Of a stretch of DNA of 64,000 nt, positions 33,237 through 45,145 are shown one piece after another. Every line of letters starts with the position of its first letter. The first letter of the stretch is position 1. The translations under genes and the position numbers were made by a program. Source of the DNA: Megascapheus bottae (lineage: Eukaryota; Chordata; Mammalia; Rodentia; Geomyidae). The notes under the pieces were generated by a model. That model searched no databases and was not told where the DNA came from. It was given only the letters and a program-made list of their open reading frames with translations. Location: NCBI GenBank assembly GCA_024803745.1, contig JANJXV010000040.1, positions 3,578,859-3,642,858 of the forward strand, read 5' to 3'.

Positions 33237-34324
33237 GTGCACAGGTCTCACGTAGGTAATTATACCATGCAGTGCTGTAGCACATTACTGTGGGCTGTGG
33301 GACATAATCAGTAGTTAAGATTATGGATTCGGGTCGGAGCCGTGGTTTGGCCCAAATGCCTGCATTGTGGTACTGCATGAGCCCTGCTGGGACACCACTG
33401 GCTCCGACTTCTGGAGGTTCCCAGACTGCCTCGCCAGGGCTTCCCGAATGAGGCCCACTTACCTCCTCCCTGCCCCGTTCCCAGCCCCGGGGCTGCTCAC
33501 AGTGCCAGAGCAGCCGGGGCCCCCGGCGGCTGTGGCTGGCTGCTCACTGCGTGGACGCATCCCAGATGAGTTCAGACCTAAAGGAAAATAAATACTCTGA
33601 CAGGGGATCGGGCTGGGATTCCAGACAAGTCCCAGTGGAATGCAGGCGGAAAGTACGGGAAGAATCGGTGGGAGCACAGCGACAGGACATTTATGGTGTG
33701 GCAGGCTTGAAAGCGTTTTTTAGCAGCTCGGGCCTGGTGTGGCCCCCAGGGGCTTCTTTTCGCTGACTTCCAGACAAGCCCTTCTCTTAACCCTTTGTCC
33801 TCCCATTCTCACATCAGATGTATCCCTTGGAGGGGAGGGGAGAGACCGTGACGGCTACAAGTCTCTTTCAGAGAGAGATTAGGATTGTGGGGACCTGGAA
33901 GTCCAGTCCAGGGCCTCTGGTCTGCAGCTGAGGGCAGAAGGGCCAGATCCACCCCTGTGTGGGCCGGACACCCTGTTGGGTATGTTTGCCCAGGAGATAG
34001 AAAGGGCTGGCATTTTTCTTCTTCCACAAACATAGGAATTTTTTTTCCAGCTTGGGGATAGAAAGGCTGGCGTACAATCACAGCAGGCAATGAGAAAAAA
34101 GTCCCATTCTTTAAAAGGCGCCTTTGCCCTCCATCTCGGCATGAGAACCCTGCAAGACCAAGGGCAGAGAAGGGCCCTGGCCTGGGGAGGGACATCTTGC
34201 CCATTCTCGTCATGGCCTTCTTTCTCGTTGGATTTGTCTGCCGAGGGTCACCCTTTGACTCGTGTGGAAGACACAGAAGACTTGAGGGCCTGGTATTACT
34301 GGCCTGGCCAGGCCCAGGAATAAC

Positions 34325-34645
34325 TGTACAGGCATATTTCTGGTGTAGAAATTTAAATAATTAAGTGTCTTATTCTTCTTGAATGCCATCATCTAAGGTT
34401 TTTGTTGATTGAATCACAGTTAATCATAGGTAGACTTTTTGCCATTTTCCCAGTGACTTTGCATCTTACAATGTCTCTCTGGCCTTCTTAAAGCCCTGTG
34501 AACTGACATTGAAAATCGGAACCTCGGGCTCATCCATCATATCTAATAGGGTTACAGTTTACAGCGTCGCAGGTTAATAAATAGTCATATTAACCGCATG
34601 CCGTTTTTGACTCAGAACACCAGAAATAGTCCCTAGACCCTCCTT
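34325..34645 (+). promoter_or_regulatory. AT-rich, SINE-free island, candidate conserved enhancer
   Basis: About 320 bp of AT-rich unique DNA with AAATAATTAAGTGTC, GATTGAATCACAGTTAATCA, GGTTAATAAATAGTCA. It lies 1.3 kb downstream of exon 2 in a repeat-poor region. The motif content suggests homeodomain/forkhead binding; this is an inference from sequence. Confidence 0.42.
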
Positions 34646-35827
34646 CCTTATGGCAGATCTCTTGAAAGTCTTGCGTTATTCCTCCTGCTTGTGTGTGCTT
34701 AATAATTCAGTGGGGTATCTTCCTTGGGAAATGTTACCTCACTGCTCACCCACACTGCTGTTGTGCATTCTCAGCAGAGTGACGGAATTTCAGGCAGCCA
34801 CGTGGCAAAGCAGAACTGCCTTAGGACCTGTCCAGACAGAGGTGAGGAAGCTGTGTAGAGGGACATAAAGCCTGCACAGACACAGGGATGTAGCACCCGC
34901 ACAGACAGGTGGAAGACAGGGAGCCTCGGTTTTGCATGCTTTCAGTTGTTTGTTCTCAAAGGTGGCGAGGGAAACTCAATACGACCCTAGTTATTGGCAT
35001 CTTATGCTGTTATAAGCACCGGAAGGTGTTCAGTCTCGAGACGGTCCCTAAAGCATGTGTTGACGTGGTGACTCGCACACATGCTGCACCGGGTCTGCTA
35101 GGGTTATCTCCACATCGGAGGCCACCAGAGGTGGAGGGGAGGAGCCGGGGGGCAGGCAGGACTGTGCAGGTGCTCCGTGGCCCTGTGTGCACAGCCTTTC
35201 TGGGCTGCCATCTCCTGGAGCCTCTCACCATGAACTGCTCCCAGGCTGCTTTCTGGTGAGCTCAGGCTGGAGTTGAGTTGATCTTGTCTTTAGACTGTGG
35301 GACCACAGCGGGCAGCGGGCAGGGGCAGGGGCTCAACCAGACGCACGCCCTGAGCAGTCTGGCCCCACCACCCTGCTCCCCAAAGCGTCCCTACCCACAG
35401 GCAGGGCAGCAGACAGGCCTCGGATGCAGAGGCTCGAGCCCCAGGGCTGCTCTCCCATGGTTTACCCACTCTGGCTCAGATTCTGATGCTGAGGGGTTCC
35501 TGGAAGCCGAGCTCCTGAGCGTGGTCCTGGCACAGTGCCCACCGGCCTGCTGCAGCCAGCACAGGGCTGGCTTCCCCATTTTAAAGGCCAGGGAAGCACG
35601 CACCCCCCTGCCTGTCTTTCATGGAAGAAAGGACCCTTGCTCACAGAGGGAGCAAGCTTCATTTTCTCAGGCCCGTCCAGCCTCAGCTCTGCCTTGCAGA
35701 CCCATCCGGTAGCCCCCGACCCTCACCTCGGATCCTCAGTTGGGAGCCGTTCCTTTTTCTTTTGTGTGTACACGTGTAGTTTCTGTGTGTGTGTCTGTGT
35801 CTTTGCCTCTCTGTCTGTGTACGCGTG

Positions 35828-36028
35828 CTGATCCAAGGTCTTGAACTCCTGGCCTGGGCGCCGCCCCTGAGCTCTTCAGCTGAGTGCTCTACCACTTAAG
35901 TCACACTCCGCTACCAGCTTTTTGGTGGATAACTGGAGGTGAGAGTCTCACAGACTCTCCTGCCCGGGCTGGCTTTGAACCATGATTTTCAGATCTCAGC
36001 CTCCTGGGGCGTGAACTGCGGTGCCTGG
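35828..36028 (-). mobile_element. 7SL/B1-like head + Geo SINE, antisense
   Basis: GGTCTTGAACTCCTGGCCTG, CTACCACTTAAGTCACACTC (Geo), then GAGAGTCTCACAGACTCTCC and GGCTGGCTTTGAACCATGAT (head). Confidence 0.92.
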
Positions 36029-36764
36029 CTCGGGGAACTTTTCTTCATGGTGTTGTCTCGGTCTGTAAGTCTCCTGGCTGGCTGGCCTGCCCCTCTCTTC
36101 TCAGACTGTTCGCTGTCCTCTGTCCCTCGGGTCGCCAGTGCCTGCAACGAGGTGGGGCCCTGGGTCATTCTCCAAGGTCGTTCGTGCACAGCCCCTGCGT
36201 GGGCAACACAGTAATGACTTCTAGTGGCGTGGCCGCCCCTGCCCTCGACAGTTTTGTGCCCCTTAAACCTTCTTTGGGCCCTGAAGGCTTTCTGTCCCTC
36301 TGAAGCACAAGGGTCCTGGTTGGCTGCCAACAGCCTGAAGAAAAGAAAAAAGGAAAAAACCACCCACAGCAGAGCTGCCAGGATGCTAGGGAAGGGAAAT
36401 TTCCTTTTTGGGTTTGCTGTCTGAAAGAATTTCCGGTGGAGCCAGACGTTAATTCCTAGCTCCGTGCTTCCTGATAAGGAAGCAGCTCCAATAAATGTGG
36501 CTATTTATAGATGTCTTTTTTAAAAAAAAAATCGTATAACCAGGGGTTTTATTGACCTTTCTTTTCACTTTGCATCTCATGCAGTGAAGCTGTGTACATT
36601 TAAGGCACTGTCCCAGCTTGAGCTCTGGAGAGCCAACCGGGGGGGTGTGGGGGGGAATCCAGGGCTTGCAGCGTCCTTGGCCTCCTGAACCAGCACATCT
36701 GGAAGCCATCGGCAGCTGCCTGTCCCATCTGAGCCCAGAGGTACCTATCTCTATTCTAAACCCC
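36029..36764. other. Unique intron 2 sequence
   Basis: Contains GGAAATTTCC at 36395 (see findings) and a short AT-rich stretch (36470-36560). No gene recognised. Confidence 0.5.
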
Positions 36765-36920
36765 ATGCTGGATGACACCCCTGGCTCACGCCTGTAATCC
36801 CAGCCACCCAAGATCTGAGACATTTATCTCCAATTAACTACAAAAAAAAGCCAAAAAGAGCACAGACGCTCAGGGACAGCACCCAGGACCCGAGTTCAAG
36901 CCCTGGCACAGGACAAAGCA
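36765..36920 (+). mobile_element. Internally deleted 7SL/B1-like + Geo SINE
   Basis: CTGGCTCACGCCTGTAATCC (head 5' end), CATTTATCTCCAATTAACTA (junction), CTCAGGGACAGCACCCAGGA and CCCGAGTTCAAGCCCTGGCA (Geo 3' end); the head centre and Geo start are missing. Confidence 0.88.
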
Positions 36921-38069
36921 GAATAAGTCAGCAATCTTGAGAACAGGTCTGGTTTATGAGCAGCGACTTGAACAGCAGCAGGGCAGCCTGGTTTCTGCTT
37001 TGTGTCTCCCTCAGACCTGTGCAGGGTCTGCAGATCCTAGCCACCTACCCATGGCAGCCTCGTGTGGCTCCGCGAGGCCAGCTGGCAGGCAGGGTATCAG
37101 AATGCAGTGGGCACCTTTCTGGCATGTGCAGCCCAGGGCTCCTCAGGTTCTCCCCACCTTCCCTCTCCTTCCTCTCACAGACCATCAGCTGAGCTGGACT
37201 TCCCGTGGGCAGATGTGGCTTCCCCTCTCAGGTCGCCCATTCTCACTCTGTTCTCTCCAGGCCTCCTGGCATCTTATCCCCACCTCTCCCTCTTGGAGTC
37301 CATGGCAGAACTGGCCACTCCCTCCACCCTCCACGCTTGCTAAGGTAAACCCTAGCGGACGCCCTGGCTGGCCTGGCGCTGTCTTAGGTGGGAGCTGACT
37401 CCCCGTGGCTGTGAGTGTTTTCTGATGTCTTCGGAAGCCAGAGCAGAGCAGGAATGGAGAGCTGTGAACTGGCCTGGCATTGGCCACGGCCACCGGCGCC
37501 TCCTGCTTCCCTGGGGTGGGGGATAGGCCTCACTCCTGAAGCTGGTCTGTGTACACTTCCCGTGGTCCCCGTGGGCCCTCGGGTCTACCAGTCATACAGA
37601 TACAGTTGGAGTCGCAGTAGAGAGGTAGCAGGCTAGGTAACGAACCGGCGCTGGAGAGTGTCCGTAGCCATTCTTCCCCCCACCTCTGTCTCTCTCCCTC
37701 CTCCCCTCCTGCTCTCCCTCCTCCCACCCCTCCTCTCCTCTTCTTCTGTATTCTGTGCCCCTGACACTGAATACAGGACAGGGTTAGGCTCCCTTGTCCT
37801 CTCTGGTAAGGACCTGCAGTGCGTAATTCCTCCCTGCAGCATGTTGAGCCTCTTCAGGAGTTTTATATCTGTTTCCCAGCACAGTCACAGAGATCTGAGC
37901 ACAGGCAGTGGGTCTGCTGGACATCAGGGTCACAGCCAGAGTGTCCATGCCCACGCCTGGCCCTCACGTCCACGTCCAACTCCAAGGTCCACTGTGCCAA
38001 CGCTCATTTCCCTCTAGGGTAGAAGATTCTAAGCTAGCAAATGGGGTGCTCTTTGGTTGGTTGGTTCTT
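36921..38069. other. Unique intron 2 sequence
   Basis: A pyrimidine-rich tract lies at 37675-37750. Nothing else recognised. Confidence 0.5.
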
Positions 38070-38272
38070 TGGTGGTTGTGGGGCTGGAACTCGAGGCCGG
38101 GCGCTATCCCCACTCAAGGCTGGCGCTCTGCCACTTGAGCCACAGCACCATTTTTCTGGTGGTTCCTTGGAGATCGCCTCACAGACATTCCTGCCCGGGA
38201 TGGCTTTGAACTGCAGTCTGCAGGTCTCGGCTTCTTGAGTGCCAGGGTGACAGGGTTGATACACCAGCAGTC
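38070..38272 (-). mobile_element. 7SL/B1-like head + Geo SINE, antisense
   Basis: TGGCGCTCTGCCACTTGAGC, CACAGCACCATTTTTCTGG (Geo) and GGATGGCTTTGAACTGCAGT (head). Confidence 0.92.
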
Positions 38273-40044
38273 AGCTGCAAACGGACTTTTTTTTTTTTTT
38301 TAAGCAAAAAAATGCAAACAAAATTGATTTAAAAAAAGAAAAAGACTGGAAAAATAAGTACATAAATAAATAAACCAAAGGGATGAAATCAGGGACGTGG
38401 AGATAAGAGCCAAATTACCTTCTGCACTTTCAAATCCAGTCCCGTGGCCACACGTTTTCACACAGCTGAAAAGCGGGGCTGTGAGAAACAAACGAAGCAG
38501 GCGGTTTCGCCCCGTGCCTGGTTTCCCAAGCAAGCAGGAGCAGACGAGAAGACATGCGCCGTAGGGAGGGCGGAGGACCACGAAGGAGTGACCCTAGCTG
38601 ACTGCCTCAGGAAAACGCCCTGACATTTTGGTGCCTTAGTTTCCCCAGTTGGCATTCCCGATGGGAGGGATGGGGGGACAGGATGGGCGCTCTGCCTCAG
38701 GCCGCTGCGCCTGGGGGGCTCCCGGGGCCACGTTCCTGCCGTGGAGGAGCCGGGATGACGAGCTCCCCACAGCTCCCAGGGCTCAGAGAGCTCATTGGAT
38801 CCACGCGTCATCCCTTCCAGGGCAGACGTGGGTTTTGTGCAGATGTGATCTTTTGAGGGTGCAGGAAGCTGTCCTGGCTTTAGCTGTGACTGAGGAACAC
38901 GGAAATGCAACCTCCCGCCCTGCCCTGATGTCTGCAGTGGAGGTGGAAGGGGGACCAGCAGGGCCTTTCGGGGGTTCTGAATCTGCCTGTGTGTCCCTTG
39001 TGCTGCTTTCCAGCAATGGCACTGGCCCAGGCCTGGCCCCTGCCCCCTGCCCGTGTGCATGGGCCCCTGTCCAAGGCACCGTCCATAGGTGGGGCTTCTG
39101 GTGACTGTTTGCGGGAATCCCCTCACCACCCCGTCCTTGGCCGCTCTTCCTTTAGCCTACACGCACTACTAGTTAGCATCTGCGTCTTTCTCCTCCGGTC
39201 TGCATGAGTAGGCCATGCATCCCTGCCTGCTTTTCCTGCAAGCTGCACACGTTAGCGTCTACATCTTTCTCCTCTGATGTGCATGGCCACACAGATAGGC
39301 CCCATGATTCTCTCGTTCAACAATGGATAGGAGATGCCCACTTGGCAGAGAGGATGCAGGCTGTCAGCTCCTGAGCTTGACAGGACATATACCTCCACAC
39401 TGGCCAGGGGTAATCTGCCAGGCCCTGGGCATGAGTGCTGCACCTAAAGGGCCGAACTGAGGCTCTGTAAAGGGGACGGAATTCCCCTGAGCCCCAGGGA
39501 CAGCCAGGCAGGCTGGCAGAGGCCCGGGCTCGGTCTCCTTCCCTGGTTCTTGGGCTTACAACTCCGATGGTGGTTAGAGGCATGGGGAGGGGGGACGTCT
39601 GACTTTAACACTTGGCCATGGGCTGGTACTCATGCCCAGATTTGAGCCTCTGGGAGAGATTCCCCTCCCCCTTTTGATGGGTGGGGGGGGGGCTGTGAAT
39701 GATTCTTTTGTGTTTATTTGTAGTCAGAGGTTTGAACTCGGTCTTTCGAAACTATACCTTGTTGCCTTGAGAGACCAGAGACAAAAAGAACACTTGAGTT
39801 GTGATTTTAGGCAGAGGAAAGTTTGACTTCTGAGGAACCCTGGTGTCATAACTCCGGCTACAACTTCAGATATCTGCTTCCAGAAACCTCTGCGGTCCGG
39901 GTGATGGGAGGAAGGGAGGGGAAGACATGCAGTGGGGTGGCAGCTCTGACGCTGTGTGGACAGCCGTGGACAGCTCTGGGGTGGCAGCATTGGCGTGGGT
40001 GGACAGCTGCGGAGTTTGTTTGCTGAGGACTCAGATTCGTGAGG
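38273..40044. other. Unique intron 2 sequence
   Basis: An A-rich/T-rich junction at 38285-38370 may be an old retroposon tail. A short ID-like antisense fragment may lie at 39722-39765. No gene recognised. Confidence 0.45.
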
Positions 40045-40178
40045 CCCCACGTCAGGTTTTCTGGTGGCTCCTTGGAGATAAGAGTCTCACGGTCTTCAGT
40101 GCCTGGGCTGGCTTTGAACCGCGGTCCTCGGATCTCAGTCTCCCGGGTGTCCAGGATGACAGTCGTGGGCCCTGCGCT
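40045..40178 (-). mobile_element. 7SL/B1-like head fragment, antisense
   Basis: GGTTTTCTGGTGGCTCCTTG, GGGCTGGCTTTGAACCGCGG and TCCAGGATGACAGTCGTGGG; the Geo tail is missing. Confidence 0.85.
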
Positions 40179-40237
40179 GGGGCTGGCGTTCTTGACAAGC
40201 ATGCCGAGGGAAGAATCGAGGCCCCTCACACGCACAC

Positions 40238-40437
40238 GCTCGTTTCAGTACCGGGACTTAACCTCGGGCCTGCTCCTGGTCCCTGAGCTTTTCCACTGAG
40301 CCTTGGCACTCCACCACTTCGGGTGGTTATTTGGAGGTGAGAGTCTCACAGACCACCTCACCCCAGCGTGACTTTGAACCGTGATTCTTAGATCTCCGCC
40401 TGCGGAGTAGCTGGGATGGCGGGCGTGGCCTGGCCCT
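40238..40437 (-). mobile_element. 7SL/B1-like head + Geo SINE, antisense
   Basis: GTACCGGGACTTAACCTCGG, CTTGGCACTCCACCACTTCG (Geo, with a deletion) then GAGAGTCTCACAGACCACCT and GTAGCTGGGATGGCGGGCGT (head). Confidence 0.87.
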
Positions 40438-41694
40438 CTTCATGAGGTGATCTGAAACGGGAAGTTAAAAGCTGGAGTGCCAGGCTGGCAACCGTTCGCT
40501 CCGAGGCTTCAGAAAAGCAGCGTTGCCCTTTGCGTCAGCCCCGCGGCTCAGGTCCCTACCCCTTCATCATCCCCGCCACGTCTCGGTGATTCCACGAGGC
40601 GGCTGCTTCCCCTTCCATCACCAGCGTCAGCTGCAGCCGCTAGAGCTCTCCATTTTGGGTGTTGGGTGTCCTGTGCGTTGAGATGCCATGATCTTTGTGG
40701 CAGAAGGCTCGAGTTGAATCCGAGTAGAAGTGGTGGGTTGGTGTTGTCCTGGACTCGGAGTGTGTCTGTGTGTGTCCATCTGTCCGTCCATCACAGTTGC
40801 CGTTACCACGTGTCCCTGGTAAGTCCACACTTTTGCATCTCAGGCTGTGGCAGGCCTGGGGTTAGGGCAGGAGGGCAGGGGTCAGTGGCAGGCCCCCCAC
40901 GTGCGTGCCCGGTGAGGGCCCAGCCGCTTGTCCTGGCCGACGCCACAGCCAGTGCCAGGGTGGTTTCAGGTCTCGGCTGCCAGAGTTTCTTGAAACAGCT
41001 CTGCTCAAAGGCGTATGCTGGGCTCACTTCTGAGGGAAATTTCCTTTTTGGGGAAGTTGAAGCAAAGGGATTTCCTGTGTGGGCAGACAGCTTCCTGGCT
41101 TGAAGGCTTCTCGGAAGGGAACTGGTTTCATAATGAGACGACAAATTAAAGACATACCAGCCCGGTTCACTTCAAAACAGACACCGGGAGCCTGGCGAAG
41201 CCCGTGGCACTCCTCCCTCCCGGAACGAAAATAAACCCCATCCTGACAGGCTTCTCCTCCATCCCTGCACTCCCTCTACTCCCACCTCCGCCTGCTCACG
41301 CCGCCAGCCCGGTCCTGAGCAGCAGGGAAACGTGCCCTTCCTCGCCCTTCCTCCCCCGCCTGTCTGAAGCAGAGGCCCCCCACCCGCCCTGCCCTCTCCT
41401 CCCTTGCCATGTGGCCTGAAGGTGTCTTCAGGAGCACCACGCTGCCTCCCACCGCAGCCAGCCCCACCTGGACCAGGGAGCCGGGTCTGGAGTGTGCCCT
41501 GTCCAGGCCGTGGACTTTCACCCGCCAGCCAGGTCATTTTCTGCAGTTCCGCACACCAGCGCTTCTGTTTATTTTTGTTTTATGAACACAAGAATGCCTG
41601 TGAACTAGGTTTCTTTTCTTTTTTTTTAAATACAAAACACCAAGAGACAGAACAAGGAGAGTGTTGTTTGGGGCCGTATTGGACAAGCAGCCCC
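40438..41694. other. Unique intron 2 sequence
   Basis: Contains GGAAATTTCC at 41035 in an extended match to the 36395 site. Nothing else recognised. Confidence 0.5.
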
Positions 41695-41996
41695 CTCTCT
41701 TTGTGTGTGGTTCTGGAATCCGGACTCGGGGCTGTGTGTTTGCTGGAGCCGTCTACCGTTTGAGCCTTGCTCCCAGCCTGTTTTGCTTCGGTCCATGTTT
41801 CCTTTCCCCTACTTTTGTCCAGGGCCAGCAGCCTGTCTCTGCCCAACCCCCCACCCCCAGTTGCTGGATGACAGACCTGGACTGGCACCCCGACCGTGGT
41901 TTCTGAGGCAAGTCTTGGTAACTTTTTCGCCTGGACTGGCCTTGAATTGCGGTGCTCCCATTTCTGCCTTCCCAGTAGCTGAGATTACAGGCACAG
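41695..41996 (-). mobile_element. Old ID-like + B1-like composite SINE, antisense
   Basis: Inverted ID-like part (GTTCTGGAATCCGGACTCGG, CCGTTTGAGCCTTGCTCCCA) and, after about 100 bp, inverted B1-like part (GGCCTTGAATTGCGGTGCTC, CAGTAGCTGAGATTACAGGC). Confidence 0.7.
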
Positions 41997-43185
41997 CTAC
42001 ACGCAGCCACTCCTCGTGTGGCTCGGGTCAGCAACGAGGTACCCGTTCTGGCGCCGGGCGAGCTCAGCCAGCCAGCCTTGTGATCTGGGCCGGCGGCCTG
42101 CCCTCCCCACGCTGTCACATGCCCCGAGGGTCGTGCCCTTGGGAATACTCAGAAGACACCTCAGGGCCCTTTGAAGTTGGCACTGAACCACCAGCGTGGA
42201 TGTTGCAGTGGACGTGTAGCTGGGCCGAGGTGGGGATTTGCAGGTGAAGGTGGTGGGGGTGGGGGGCTTGCAAGTCAGTGAGGCAGGTGGCGTGGCAGGA
42301 AGAGTCTCATGCTGAGAGCGTGAGGCCAGGGACCAGGCCTGTGGCCGCTCCACAGCGCTGTGGTTTTTGACACTGTCACAGGGCTCGCGTTGGTTCTTTG
42401 TAAAATGGGAAGGAATCTATCGATGACCTTAGTAAATTCTTGGTCAGGCATTCTAGCATGGGTTTTTTAGAAGGCCCTGCCCTTGGCAGCAGCTTGCAGG
42501 GTTTGTTCTAATGAGAAGAAGAGAGGCTTGGCCAGAGGTGGGCAGGGGCCATGGGGGTGGGCTGAGAAAGGCCGTTACCAAGAGGACTTGGCTCCTGGGG
42601 CATGGGGAGACGCGTGAGCCCTGGTGATGTCTGTCCAGCGGGTCCGTGGGGGTCGGTGACTTCAAGCAGACGTCAGCTCTGCACGTGATGGACGACAGTC
42701 CTCCCGGCATGCACTTGGTGTGAGGAAGCCAGGACTGGAAGCACCCCTCGCCGGGCAGGGCCCCCGCAAGCTCAGCATGCCAGGTGAGGGGCCGGCTGCC
42801 TCCTGACCCTCCTTCCCCAAGCCTGGCGGGTAGGCAGGGCTGTCTTCTCCGCAGACACCGGGGTCTGTCCTCTGGGGCCCCAGCCATTCACACACAGCAC
42901 CTGAGAACCAGAACTGGGCCCTCGCCACCGCCCTCGTGGGGCAGAAAAGCCTGCCAGTTTCCATGGTGGGAGGTGATGTACCTGCAGGGTAAACCAAGGA
43001 CGCCTGAGTGTGGCTTCCTGACCGCCGTCCAGGGAGGTGGAGGGGCCCAGGTCGTGTCTTCCTGTCACAGTCTCTGGAAACAGAAGTTGGTGACTCTCCG
43101 GGCTGGCTGGAGGAAGTTCTGTTCTCTGACCAGCGCAGATCGACAGCAGACCCACCACGTGTGGTGCTGTGGAAAGAGAGGGGAG
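41997..43185. other. Unique intron 2 sequence
   Basis: GC-rich; no gene, repeat or regulatory structure recognised. Confidence 0.5.
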
Positions 43186-43312
43186 CCGGGGGCCGGGAGT
43201 GGGGCCCAGTGGTAGAGTGCTTGCCTAGCATGCTCGGAGACCCGGGTTCGAACCTTCAGTACCACACACATTGAGAAAGCCCAAGGACAGTGCCCAGGCC
43301 CTGAAGGAGGAG
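43186..43312 (+). mobile_element. Truncated IDL-Geo SINE
   Basis: Complete ID-like head (GTGGTAGAGTGCTTGCCTAG, CCCGGGTTCGAACC) joined to only the 3' part of Geo (GAGAAAGCCCAAGGACAGTG, CCCAGGCCCTGA). The segment with the ETS-like word is deleted. Confidence 0.92.
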
Positions 43313-43901
43313 CCGGCCGAGTGTCTTCCACACCAGGGAAAGGTGATCCTGGCGGCAGAGAGAAAGGTACGTTTGTCCTCAGCTCTGTCCAGGTCCGCGT
43401 CCAGTGGGTGGCAGTGCATCCGAGACGTCCAAAGAACTTTCACTTATTTGACTGCAGTGCAACTCCACGATTCCTTTTTCCTCGTCTCTGTTACTAGTAC
43501 AGATTTCCAAACTAAATTTTCAAGTCATATTTGACATGAAGTAGAAAACCTGAGAAGCAATTCGATTTTCACGGCGCTGGGTTGCGAAAGGCTCGGGTGC
43601 TGAGTGAGCCCCAGAAACGGAGCACTTGGTGTCATTTTGGAGTTCACCACGAGAGACGGCGTTGTGTCTCCAGGGAAGAGATTTCATCTTGGACTTTGTT
43701 TCGCAGCAGGTCGGTCTTGCAAAGCATGTCCTCCCTCACCACTTCAGTCCCCGTTAGTCTTGGGATGGGGAGGAAGGCACAGTGGTAACGCGTTGTGACC
43801 TCGGCATGCTTCTCTGGCCCCGAGGACATGGGAGGCGGCGAGGGAGGGAGAGTCGATAGATGGGTAGATGATAGAAGATAACTTTCATTGAATTAAAACA
43901 G
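43313..43901. other. Unique intron 2 sequence
   Basis: Nothing recognised; slightly AT-rich at 43430-43570. Confidence 0.5.
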
Positions 43902-44110
43902 ACGTGTGGCCCGGTGCCTGTCATCCTAGCTACTCAGGAGGCTGGAATCTGAGGATCAAGATTCGAAGCCAGGCCAGGCACAAAAGGGCCTGAGACTGGA
44001 GAACGGGAAGTGGGGCTTGGCTCCGGGGGTAGGGCGGCAGCCTTGAGCTGAAGAGCTCAGGACAGGGCCCCGGCCCCAGCCCCATGACCCACAAGAAAGA
44101 AAGAGAAAAA
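43902..44110 (+). mobile_element. 7SL/B1-like head + Geo SINE
   Basis: ATCCTAGCTACTCAGGAGGC, AGATTCGAAGCCAGGCCAGG (head), GGGAAGTGGGGCTTGGCTCC and GAGCTGAAGAGCTCAGGACA (Geo), ending with an AAGAAAGAAAGAGAAAAA tail. Confidence 0.93.
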
Positions 44111-44802
44111 CGGCAGAAGTGTGTCCACGTACATAACTAACTACATTTCTGTCTTCCCAAGTCTCAACTGTGCTGAGACTTGACGGGAAATTCTTGACGT
44201 GTGGACAGGATGGCGGCTTGGACCTCAGAGCGGTTTCCTTACTCTACAGGCCTGGTTGCAGGACGTGAGCTTTGTTCAGTTGGAACAGAACACACTGTGG
44301 TATGGTAACCACTGGCTTAATTCCTCCTCAGTAAGGAAGAGACCGGACGGTTGAGCTTCTCTTGAAGGAGACTTTCTGATGACGTAGTCCGGCCTCTCTC
44401 TCTGGCCTCAGAAGTGTTTTTCTGAAGGCTTCTTCAGGCGTGCGCAGGGTTGTCACAGAAGGCAGGGTGGGGGCGTCCCCTGCATCTCCTGGGCCATGAG
44501 TGGTGGTGGTCAAGGAGCTGCAGAAACAGCTGGGAGCCAAGACTGGGAGCAGAACCCAGCCGCCGGGCCTCTGAAACGAAAGGAAACTGGCCAGCCTGAG
44601 AAAAGGGAAAAAGAAAATACATTGGGCTGGTTGGCGAGCTGCTTCCCGTGAGCAAGGGAGGGTTGGACTAAACGGGAGGGGGGTCAGAAGGGCTGTGGCA
44701 GGCGCTCGGGGGAACTTCACTGATACGGCCAGAGTGGGGGGTGAATCTGGGAAAGAACAGCCATCGACGCCATGAGGATGAGGCTGCTGTCGCCAGGCCT
44801 GT
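44111..44802. other. Unique intron 2 sequence
   Basis: Nothing recognised. Confidence 0.5.
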
Positions 44803-45145
44803 GCCCTGGTCAGTGTGTGCAGCCTGTGCCCCGGTCAGTGTGTACAGCCAGGCCTGTGCCCCGGTCAGTGTGTGCAGCCTGTGCCCCGGTCAGTGTGTGC
44901 AGCCAGGCCTGTGCCCCGGTCAGTGTGTACAGCCAGGCCTGTGCCCTGGTCAGTGTGTACAGCCTGTGCCCTGGTCAGTGTGTGCAGCCTGTGCCCCGGT
45001 CAGTGTGGGCAGCCTGTGCCCTGGTCAGTGTGTGCAGCCTGTGCCCCGGTCAGTGTGTGCAGCCGGGCCTGCGGTCAGTGTGTGCAGCCGGGCCTGTGCC
45101 CCGGTCAGTGTGTGCAGCCAGGCCAGTGCCCGGCCAGTGTGTAGT
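44803..45145 (+). repeat. Minisatellite with 25-bp and 30-bp units, about 12 copies
   Basis: Short units are CAGCCTGTGCCCCGGTCAGTGTGTG-like (25 bp, with GCCCTGG or GCCCCGG). Long units insert AGGC or GGGC after CAGCC (30 bp). Long and short units alternate irregularly; near the 3' end one unit has lost CCTGTGCCCCG. Frames of 110-190 aa through it are artefacts. Confidence 0.95.
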
